From positions 1 through 23,600 of the IMG/VR virus record IMGVR_UViG_3300025655_000298: a stretch of 23,600 bases of DNA. The stretch is one strand, 5' to 3'. Source of the DNA: a virus. Positions 13,344-19,165 of the stretch are shown piece by piece (the stretch's first letter is position 1; each line of letters begins with the position of its first letter). The translations under genes and the position numbers were made by a program. The notes beneath the pieces were generated by a model. The model was given only the letters and a program-made list of their open reading frames with translations, did no database searches and was not told the origin of the DNA.

Positions 13344-13906
13344 TTGCCTGCTGCGCCCCCTTCGCCTTTGGAGCCTTCCGAGTTCTGCCCGCTATAAAAT
13401 CCAGTCACGGATTCATTCGGCGCATTATACATGCCCGTTCCGGCATAGTGGTTTGAATACAGCCCGTATCCATCAGGCCCGGCAAAACCGCCCGGTGCGT
13501 CGTAGCCATCGTTTCGGCCTTCGGGCGCAGCCATAGGGGCGGCTTCAACGGGTGCCGGTGCTGCAGGTGCAGCGGCCTGTGCGGCAACGGGTGCAGCGTC
13601 CTGCGCTGTTTCACCCAACAGCGTATCGAGAAACGCATTCTGCCCGCCGCCCTGCGCATTCTGCCCGCCGCCCTGCGCATTCTGCGGCGTGAACGCGCCC
13701 AATATCTGATCGAAGGCCCGCGCCTTCATCAATGCCTGCATCAGCGCGTCGTTATGATATTTTTTATCGAACATAGGTTGGCCTAGCTGGTGGCCTTCCA
13801 TGCCGTTGTACGGCTCGTATTGCGTCAGGGGTGAAGCAATTCCAAGAACGTCTTCCATGCCGGTGTAAGGCGTATATTGGTATAGATGCGCTTGATTGTT
13901 TGGCAT
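13340..13906 (-). CDS. Low-complexity virion protein, 188 aa
   Basis: The protein has tyrosine- and glycine-rich ends (YTPYTGMEDVLG, GPDGYGLYSNHYAG) and a central Ala/Pro linker (AAPAAPAPVEAAP) preceded by QNAQGGG repeats. It has no signal peptide, membrane segment or enzyme motif. It lies between two virion genes, overlaps the next gene by 4 nt, and starts 11 nt after the stop of the upstream gene, so it is probably a structural or assembly protein. The family is not recognised. The two short repeats YxPYxGMEdVLG and YEPYNGMEGHQLG near the N-terminus may be duplicated peptide signals. Confidence 0.6.
   Translation of the reverse strand: MPNNQAHLYQYTPYTGMEDVLGIASPLTQYEPYNGMEGHQLGQPMFDKKYHNDALMQALMKARAFDQILGAFTPQNAQGGGQNAQGGGQNAFLDTLLGETAQDAAPVAAQAAAPAAPAPVEAAPMAAPEGRNDGYDAPGGFAGPDGYGLYSNHYAGTGMYNAPNESVTGFYSGQNSEGSKGEGGAAGK
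13635..13685. repeat. 21-bp tandem repeat, 2.4 copies
   Basis: The unit starting GCATTCTGCCCGCCG is repeated at 13635-13655 and 13656-13676, with a partial third copy to 13685. It encodes QNAQGGG repeats on the minus strand. Copy number is likely to vary by slippage between relatives. Confidence 0.85.
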
Positions 13907-13917
13907 GGTTTGTCCCC

Positions 13918-14703
13918 TTACAGGATTGAAGCCAAGAGGCTAAGCCCGCCGCCAAATATCTGCGACGGGCTGGTGTAATTCGGGTTTGGAACCTGTGCCG
14001 TGCCGGAAGTTGTCCCGCCTAGCTGACCCGCGCCTGTAGCAATCGCGTTCAATCGTGCGATGTCATCCCATTTGGCGTTTTTCTGCGCGTCAAACTTGCG
14101 CATTTCTTCGTTTAGATAATTGCCCGCCAACCCCTCATAGGCCGAGCCGACGCCCATCATTGCCTGTGCAGGCATCATTGCGGTCTGGAACGCCTGCGGC
14201 ATCGCGTTGCCGTAGTTCTGCATCTGCTGGCTGGCCCAATCCTGCCTTTGCAGCATGGCGCGGTTTGTCAAGTCGCCAATCTCGCGAGCAATGTTGCCCT
14301 GGTGCATGGCCCCGCCGTAGCGCCCTGCGCCGCTCATTGAAAGGTCAACGCCCGTTCTGGCGTCCTGCTGTGCGCGGCCCAGCGTGTTGTTGAATGTCGT
14401 ATCGTTTGAGAAATCACCCTGCGCAATCGGGTTTAGCGTCTGCATCATGCCGCTGTAAGCGGCCATCGGGTTTTGCATCGGCGCGGCTGCGTTGCTCGCC
14501 AAACCCTCGATCTGGTTCATACCCGCGATGGTTTGGTTCGCAAACGGCACCACCGTTGTTCCCTGATAAACCTGCGAACCTGTGCCAGCATCAAACTCAT
14601 TGCCCGCCGCCGCCATGGCTTTTTGAAGGTATGGCTGCGCCTGCGCCCATGGTTCGGTCGCAGATGTCTGCGATGTGGTTGTGGTCTTGCTGCCGCCTGA
14701 CAT
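13918..14703 (-). CDS. Virion protein, Met/Gln/Ala-rich helical, 261 aa
   Basis: The N-terminus MSGGSKTTTTSQTSATEPW is flexible and polar, followed by Q-P-Y-L-Q-K-A and a long helical body rich in Met, Gln, Ala and Asn, ending NPNYTSPSQIFGGGLSLLASIL. Proteins that begin with a Gly/Ser/Thr-rich leader and E-P-W-x-x-A-Q-P are frequent among tail or ejection proteins of podophages and related phages. This is recognition of pattern, not a named family. GAGG lies 8 nt upstream of ATG 14703, which is preferred over 14724. It is likely part of the ejection set with the next three genes. Confidence 0.65.
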   Translation of the reverse strand: MSGGSKTTTTSQTSATEPWAQAQPYLQKAMAAAGNEFDAGTGSQVYQGTTVVPFANQTIAGMNQIEGLASNAAAPMQNPMAAYSGMMQTLNPIAQGDFSNDTTFNNTLGRAQQDARTGVDLSMSGAGRYGGAMHQGNIAREIGDLTNRAMLQRQDWASQQMQNYGNAMPQAFQTAMMPAQAMMGVGSAYEGLAGNYLNEEMRKFDAQKNAKWDDIARLNAIATGAGQLGGTTSGTAQVPNPNYTSPSQIFGGGLSLLASIL

Positions 14704-14705
14704 AG

Positions 14706-15104
14706 CTATTCCTCTATCTCGCAAAGGGTTGCCAATCGCTTGGCCTTAAATTTCCGCAACCAGCCGTCACGCAGGTTTGCGCAAACCCGTTTCACGCCGA
14801 AATTTTCGGCAAACTTTTGTATATGCGGCATAGCGGCAACCCAATCGCAGCCGCCTTCACCGCCCAAAAACATGATGTAACAAACGCCCTCGCCGCCCCA
14901 TACTTCAAAGCGCAGCGTCATTGCGTTCTTCGGGTTTTCTATATCGTCCACAAACAGGAACGCCTCACGCCGTGAACACGCCTGATACAGTCCCGCAATC
15001 GTCCATCCGCTGCATCGGTTGTGGTTGATGGCCTTTTCCAGATAGGGCGCAACGCGCGGGAATATCGCGTCAACCCCATAATGGGAAACCAGATAAGGCG
15101 TCAT
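14706..15104 (-). CDS. GNAT-like phage protein, 132 aa
   Basis: The order of secondary structure suggests the acyltransferase (GNAT-like) fold: helix (about 18-28), strands AFLFVDDI and AMTLRFEVWGGEGVCYIMFLGG, helix VAAMPHIQKFAENFG, strand VKRVCANL, then GWLRKFKAKRLATL. Proteins of this kind occur among phage tail-module genes, with unknown function. The acetyl-CoA loop (Q/R-x-x-G-x-G/A) is not clear, so enzymatic activity is doubtful. ATG 15104 overlaps the upstream stop (ATGA). It has five cysteines. Confidence 0.55.
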   Translation of the reverse strand: MTPYLVSHYGVDAIFPRVAPYLEKAINHNRCSGWTIAGLYQACSRREAFLFVDDIENPKNAMTLRFEVWGGEGVCYIMFLGGEGGCDWVAAMPHIQKFAENFGVKRVCANLRDGWLRKFKAKRLATLCEIEE

Positions 15105-15445
15105 GCAGGCCGCAATTCCTCGATCAGCGTAACCGTGAATGTCAGGTTATTGGCGGAACTTGTCTTGACCTTGATCGAATGGCCAGACCGCAACACAGGT
15201 TCGCCAAATGTCTCCACATTGTTCGTGTTTGCGCTCAATGTTTTAGCATCAAGCAACAACCAGTCTGTAGAGCCGTCATTTAGCCACACAGTCGCGTTCG
15301 CCGCCCCGGTCGCCGCAATGTTCACCGATTCCAGAACGGCCCTCACAACGCCGCTGGAAACCGTGTAGACCGTTGCCGCATTTGTATCCGATGGCTTGGA
15401 AAAGAACGTTTGCCTTGTGCCGGTTTGGCTGATCTGAATGCTCAT
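15101..15445 (-). CDS. Beta-rich virion protein, 114 aa
   Basis: The protein is short and Thr/Ser/Asn/Val-rich with alternating hydrophobic strands (VYTVSSGVVRAVLESVNI, ATVWLNDGSTDWLLLDAKTL, LTFTVTLIEEL), consistent with a beta-sandwich structural protein. The order after the gp10-like gene suggests a tail-tip or neck component. It overlaps both neighbours by 4 nt (ATGA at each end). No known family is recognised. Confidence 0.6.
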   Translation of the reverse strand: MSIQISQTGTRQTFFSKPSDTNAATVYTVSSGVVRAVLESVNIAATGAANATVWLNDGSTDWLLLDAKTLSANTNNVETFGEPVLRSGHSIKVKTSSANNLTFTVTLIEELRPA

Positions 15446-16899
15446 CGCCGCCCCGCGCCTTTTGCATACAGCATCACGCCGTTTGCGTTATCCCAATCGC
15501 TCGACGCAATGTCGATCCTGGCGCGATGCGTCTTGCCCCTTGACCGAAACCACATGCGCCCGGTGTTGGCGTTTGGCGTCTGGCCGCTGGACCATGAAAG
15601 CGCCTCACCATGAAAAGGCCGTTGTGCGATTTTACCCGTCACGTTCGCCTTGTCAGGGTCGCCAACAAGGCGCATTGAATTGACAAATGCATAATCGCCC
15701 TTGGCCAGTTCAATGTCATGCGTTTCCAACGTCGCCGCCAGCGATGTTGTCTGGAAATATCCGAAGTCGCCATCGGTATTGAAGCCTGCCAGGGTTTTTA
15801 CGCCGCTGCCCTGCCAAAAAACCGAATCCATCGGATACGGCAGCGTATCAATCGTGTAGCCAAGCGCCGCCATGCCGTCGATGGTATAACCGGGGCTGAT
15901 AGCCGAGAAAATGTAATCGACACCCATTGTTGCGCGGGTCCAGCGCCGCAACAGCCAATCGAAGCCCAGCATGTACCGGGAATCGTCAGCGTCCTGTATC
16001 AGCCACCAAACCAGCTTCTTTGCCGGGTCGCGCCCGCCGCGCATGACCTTGCGAAAAGATGCATTCGAGTTGGTTTCAATGAAACGGTTCACTCGATCCG
16101 CGCCAATCGGGTTGGCTCCCAATCCCTCGTAAAAGCCGCCCTGGTCGTACCAGAAAAACGAATTGCGAACCGGAATGATGCTGTTTGGCGAAAAGCACCC
16201 GATTGCCTCATGCAAAACGCGGAAGGTGAACACAAGGTTGCCCGATACACGTTCCATCAGGCGGATTTTTTCATCCTGGAATATCACCGCACCGGATGAC
16301 TGCCCGACAACGCCCTGCACCTTGCCGCCATCCGGCAAAACCTGCTGGTCCGAGCCGCGCTGGCCGTATGTCCACCATTCGCTGTCATTGACGCCAGACC
16401 ACGCAACAGCGCGCGGGTCACTGTCCAGCCGTGCCAGCAACAGGAAATCGCCAACCGTGGCAACGTAATAAGCCTGCGGCGCATTGGGCAGCGCTGCAAA
16501 GTTCGTGCCGCTGTCAACGTCGATATACTGAACCGCATCCGCGCCATTGGCAGCGATCAGGCGTGAGCCGTATTGTGTCAGAGACCAATCCACGCCATCG
16601 AGCGTTGAATAATCCCCGCCCGAAAGCCGCGTCACCTCATCAAATGATGCCGTCGCATCGTTGTATTTATACGCCTTTGCAGCCGTGAAGGCATAAATGT
16701 CAGTTGTGCCGTCAGCCTTGCGCACCGTGATAGCGCCACGCGCCGCCGCGCCCAATCCATCGCCAATCGTATCGAAACCCGGCAAACTGCCGTAGCCGTC
16801 CTGCTTCGGCTCGACGTTCAAAATCGCGTCAGAAAACTCCGGTGAATAATCCGACAAATCCGGCGCATATTCCGCAAACGGAACCATGATCGGGTTCAT
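15442..16899 (-). CDS. Tail hub / packaged-DNA stabilization protein, P22 gp10-like, 485 aa
   Basis: This is a beta-propeller-like protein: repeated strands and turns with many aromatic and Gly/Asp positions (AARGAITVRKADGTTDIYAF, YGSRLIAANGADAVQYID, VGDFLLLARL, AVIFQDEKIRLMERV, NSFFWYDQGGFYEG, WWLIQDADDSRYMLGFDW). Length and position right after the adaptor match P22 gp10, which plugs the head and forms the tail hub, and equivalents in SU10-type podophages. Similarity is judged by pattern and gene order. ATG 16899 overlaps the adaptor stop (ATGA). It has no signal peptide or enzyme motif. Confidence 0.72.
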   Translation of the reverse strand: MNPIMVPFAEYAPDLSDYSPEFSDAILNVEPKQDGYGSLPGFDTIGDGLGAAARGAITVRKADGTTDIYAFTAAKAYKYNDATASFDEVTRLSGGDYSTLDGVDWSLTQYGSRLIAANGADAVQYIDVDSGTNFAALPNAPQAYYVATVGDFLLLARLDSDPRAVAWSGVNDSEWWTYGQRGSDQQVLPDGGKVQGVVGQSSGAVIFQDEKIRLMERVSGNLVFTFRVLHEAIGCFSPNSIIPVRNSFFWYDQGGFYEGLGANPIGADRVNRFIETNSNASFRKVMRGGRDPAKKLVWWLIQDADDSRYMLGFDWLLRRWTRATMGVDYIFSAISPGYTIDGMAALGYTIDTLPYPMDSVFWQGSGVKTLAGFNTDGDFGYFQTTSLAATLETHDIELAKGDYAFVNSMRLVGDPDKANVTGKIAQRPFHGEALSWSSGQTPNANTGRMWFRSRGKTHRARIDIASSDWDNANGVMLYAKGAGRR

Positions 16900-17507
16900 G
16901 GAGTAATGCTCTGAATATGCAGGCCAGCCGATGCGATTTCCGCTGCATCATCCTGCCCGTGAATCATGCTGATATACCGCTCCAGCGCTGCCGCGTGCTT
17001 GGCGTATTCCGCATCATCCTTGATAAATTCTGCCGCTACCATCTGCCCCGCACAAAGGTAAACGTGCGGGTAACGGGTCAAAAGCCAATCTGTAGCGCTG
17101 TCGCTGGCAAACGCGCCGAGCCGCGCATAATACACGAAGTTGATGTCATTCGTGATGGTCGGGAACACTCGCAGGCTTGAACCTGTAATCGTGAAATACT
17201 GGCCAAGCCCCGATGGCCTGTCAGGGTAAACTTCCTCCGCTTCCTCCATCGTGATGTATTCCAGCGGCCTACGTTGCGATGCCTTTTCGACCACCATGCG
17301 CCATTGCGCGTAATCGGTCGGCAAGGTGAACACGCCCGCTGTCGGGGAAAGGTCAACGCTTGTCACCATTTCACGCGACCGCAACGTGGTATTCAGCATG
17401 GCCTGGGACAGGGTAACGATGTCAGCCGCTTCCGTGTCCACAATCCCCGCGTCAAACATGAAGTCTGCAATGCGGGTTTTCAGGTCGCCGTAGTTAGCAA
17501 GTGCCAT
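16896..17507 (-). CDS. Head-to-tail adaptor protein (SU10/P22 gp4-like), 203 aa
   Basis: The layout is that of podophage adaptors: an N-terminal helical part (YGDLKTRIADFMF, DIVTLSQAMLNTTLR), then strands TLPTDYAQWRMVVEKASQRRPLEYIT, YFTITGSSLRVFPT and INFVYYARL, followed by a helix bundle (WLLTRYPHVYLCAGQMVAAEFIKDDAEYAKHAAALERYI). Adaptors bind below the portal and receive the tail hub, encoded next. The ATG at 17507 shares one base with the stop of the HNH gene (TAATG). The family call is from fold pattern and context. Confidence 0.72.
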   Translation of the reverse strand: MALANYGDLKTRIADFMFDAGIVDTEAADIVTLSQAMLNTTLRSREMVTSVDLSPTAGVFTLPTDYAQWRMVVEKASQRRPLEYITMEEAEEVYPDRPSGLGQYFTITGSSLRVFPTITNDINFVYYARLGAFASDSATDWLLTRYPHVYLCAGQMVAAEFIKDDAEYAKHAAALERYISMIHGQDDAAEIASAGLHIQSITP

Positions 17508-17965
17508 TACGCCGCATCCCTATAGTTATGGAATTTTTCGTGAAAACGCCTTGCAAGAGCGGCATGTCGCATGTGTTCGTAGGTGCCTAAATACTTATTG
17601 GAAAGGTACGTCCGCCAAGCCCCGCATTCTTTTCTAACGCCGGGATGCCCGCTGCTATTGTTTTTGTACCGCGATTTGTTTTTCACGTTTAGGCTGCGCG
17701 GGACATCACGTAGATTTTCAATCCTGTTGTCCAACTTATTTCGGTTAATGTGGTCGATCTCATGTTTCGGCATTTCACCATGGAACATGCACCAAACCAG
17801 ACGATGCGTCGCATACCTAACGCCATCAACCGAAATCTGCGAATACCCGCGACTATCAACTCTCCCTGCCTCCGAACCGGCCAACGCCTTTCCGGTGCGG
17901 TCAACTCGCCAAAAGAGCTTGCCTTCCCTGTATTCTAACAGTTCCTTAAAGCGCTTCTGGTTCAT
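17507..17965 (-). CDS. Free-standing HNH homing-type endonuclease with AP2-like domain, 152 aa
   Basis: An HNH_3-type core, A52-T-H-R-L-V-W then H68-E-I-D71-H72-I-N74 and N80-R-I-E-N84-L-R, is followed by SSGHPGVRK, WRTYLSNKYLGTYEHMRHAALARRF, the pattern of an AP2-like DNA-binding repeat found in homing endonucleases. Residues 1-50 carry the usual FKELLEYREGKLFWRVD and GYSQISVDG lead-in. It sits between two small conserved head genes and the adaptor, with a base composition more A/T-rich than its neighbours, so it probably moved in as a free-standing mobile gene. It overlaps the preceding gene by 4 nt (ATGA) and the next by 1 nt, which suggests neat insertion between coupled genes. Confidence 0.85.
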   Translation of the reverse strand: MNQKRFKELLEYREGKLFWRVDRTGKALAGSEAGRVDSRGYSQISVDGVRYATHRLVWCMFHGEMPKHEIDHINRNKLDNRIENLRDVPRSLNVKNKSRYKNNSSGHPGVRKECGAWRTYLSNKYLGTYEHMRHAALARRFHEKFHNYRDAA

Positions 17966-18333
17966 TTAATGCGTCCTCGAAAATTGCGCCAAGGGCGGTT
18001 GTTTTCATGGTCGAGCCACCATTTTGTATAGTCCTTATCGCCCTGCTTCAGGCGGGGTGCGATGTCCCGATAAAAGATGTTCATCGGGACACGCGCCACC
18101 ACTTGACCATCGCCAAAGCGGACGCCCTGGCTTTGGTTGTATCGCTCCTGGTTTTCGGCAATCAGTTCTTGCTCGATGACGTTTTCCTTCTTGCGGAAAA
18201 ACACGCCATTTTCCTTGTCCACCCAATAGATGAACGTGCGAGACGTGCCGCCATCCGAAAAGCCTTCAAATTCCCATTGATCGTCCGGTATGCGGGACGG
18301 ATCAATTTTCGTCGGGTCAATCAATGAAGGCAT
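17962..18333 (-). CDS. Conserved-type phage structural protein, 123 aa
   Basis: The protein is charged and Trp/Asp/Asn-rich: WEFEGFSDGGTSRTFIYWVDKENG, then a coiled part (KKENVIEQELIAENQERYNQ), then VARVPMNIFYRDIAPRLKQGDKDYTKWWLDHENNRPWRNFRGRI. The W-L-x-x-x-x-N-R-P-x-R-x-F ending is found in small proteins near the adaptor of podophages, function unknown. ATG 18333 lies inside the end of the 93-aa gene. A TTG at 18348 would add five residues. No good ribosome-binding site is seen for either, so coupling to upstream translation is likely. Confidence 0.6.
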   Translation of the reverse strand: MPSLIDPTKIDPSRIPDDQWEFEGFSDGGTSRTFIYWVDKENGVFFRKKENVIEQELIAENQERYNQSQGVRFGDGQVVARVPMNIFYRDIAPRLKQGDKDYTKWWLDHENNRPWRNFRGRIK

Positions 18334-18598
18334 CGGCGCGTTCGCCAATTCGCAGATGCAGCAGCCGCTTGGCTTCCACAGCGTTGATGTTCACGGTCTT
18401 GCCTGCAACGCATTTCGCCCGCTCTTGCGTGGTCGGTTCGCGCCAGATTTTGTTGCTTTCGGGGTCTTCGGGAATTTCCAAGTCCTGCACTTCAAAGTCA
18501 CCGCCTGGGCGATAGTTCTTCAGCAGTTTGACGGGATAGAGTTTCGCGTCTGGAGTGCTTTCCGCAGATTCCATTGCGTCCTTACGGGGTCGGGCCAT
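18317..18598 (-). CDS. Small conserved-type phage protein, 93 aa
   Basis: The N-terminal 20 residues are polar (MARPRKDAMESAESTPDAK). Then comes YPVKLLKNYRPGGDFEVQDL, an acidic turn, and a C-terminal part ERAKCVAGKTVNINAVEAKRLLHLRIGERADAF. The pattern G-x-x-V-x-x-x-x-x-E-A-x-x-L-x-x-x-x-I-x-E-R-A-D is common in small phage head-module proteins with a strand-helix fold, function not established. GAGAGG precedes ATG 18598. A strong terminator hairpin lies directly upstream (18626-18655). Confidence 0.62.
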   Translation of the reverse strand: MARPRKDAMESAESTPDAKLYPVKLLKNYRPGGDFEVQDLEIPEDPESNKIWREPTTQERAKCVAGKTVNINAVEAKRLLHLRIGERADAFID

Positions 18599-18625
18599 GT
18601 GCCGAGTTCCTCTCGCTTGTTCAAT

Positions 18626-18655
18626 GAAAAAGGGGCCAGCGATTGCCGGCCCCTT
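18626..18655 (-). terminator. Rho-independent terminator inside the late operon
   Basis: On the minus strand AAGGGGCC (18655-18648) pairs with GGCCCCTT (18637-18630) over a 10-nt loop. The stem runs straight into a T run (18631-18627). It lies 18 nt after the decoration-like gene and 28 nt before the next. It should reduce expression of the tail genes relative to portal, scaffold and capsid unless antitermination acts. Confidence 0.8.
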
Positions 18656-18673
18656 CGGTTGTCGTATCAGTGA

Positions 18674-19102
18674 TTACTGGTCGGCAAATGTCGGCGCTGT
18701 GGCCGAGACTACAGTGCCGTTGATGTACCAAAGCGTTCCGTCGCACTCAAAGCGGACCCTTGTGCCGGCTTCAGGCACCAGAACGTTGAACTTCGAGTTC
18801 GAGTTGCCGTCAGGATAAACAGGCACGACTTCATCGCCTGCTGAACCCGCGTCAGTGTCCAGATGGACAACGCCGCCCACGAAGTAATTCGTGTCGCTGC
18901 CTGTCGTGAAGTTCCAATCCTGCGCGTCTGCCGCAACGCCTTTAAAAGAAAATTCAAACCACAGGCCCGCCTTTGGGGTCGGGAGCGTGATGGCGCAATC
19001 TGCCGTGAGGTTTGGCATCCAGTGTGTAAGACCCGCATCCTGCGAATCCACGGTATAGGTCGCTGCGTCGGGGACCTGCTTGCTTACGTGTGTAACGGGC
19101 AT
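18674..19102 (-). CDS. Capsid decoration-like / head protein, 142 aa
   Basis: This is a beta-rich protein with VSKQVPDAATYTVDSQDAG, CAITLPTPKAGLWFEFSFKG, DWNFTTGSDTNYFVGGVVHL and RVRFECDGTLWYINGTVV. The pattern P-x-x-G-x-x-F-x-F...G-x-x-x-R-F-x-C-D-G-T-x-W is common in phage head-decoration or fiber-like proteins. Its place directly after the major capsid gene supports a capsid-surface role. AGGAG lies 7 nt upstream of ATG 19102, a strong site, which fits abundant expression. The gene is followed by the terminator hairpin at 18655-18626. Confidence 0.65.
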   Translation of the reverse strand: MPVTHVSKQVPDAATYTVDSQDAGLTHWMPNLTADCAITLPTPKAGLWFEFSFKGVAADAQDWNFTTGSDTNYFVGGVVHLDTDAGSAGDEVVPVYPDGNSNSKFNVLVPEAGTRVRFECDGTLWYINGTVVSATAPTFADQ

Positions 19103-19135
19103 CGCCGTTCTCCTTTCATTTTTCGGAAATGGTTA

Positions 19136-19157
19136 GGGCGGCAGTTGCCCGCCGCCC
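19136..19157 (-). other. G/C-rich stem-loop after the capsid gene
   Basis: On the minus strand GGGCGGC (19157-19151) pairs with GCCGCCC (19142-19136) over an 8-nt loop, 9 nt after the capsid stop. No T run follows, so it is more likely an RNA-stabilising or processing hairpin than a terminator. Confidence 0.5.
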
Positions 19158-19165
19158 GTCACGCA

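Noticed and set aside
13635-13685. Regulatory iterons
   Set aside because: The 21-bp tandem units are in frame within a coding region and encode QNAQGGG repeats.
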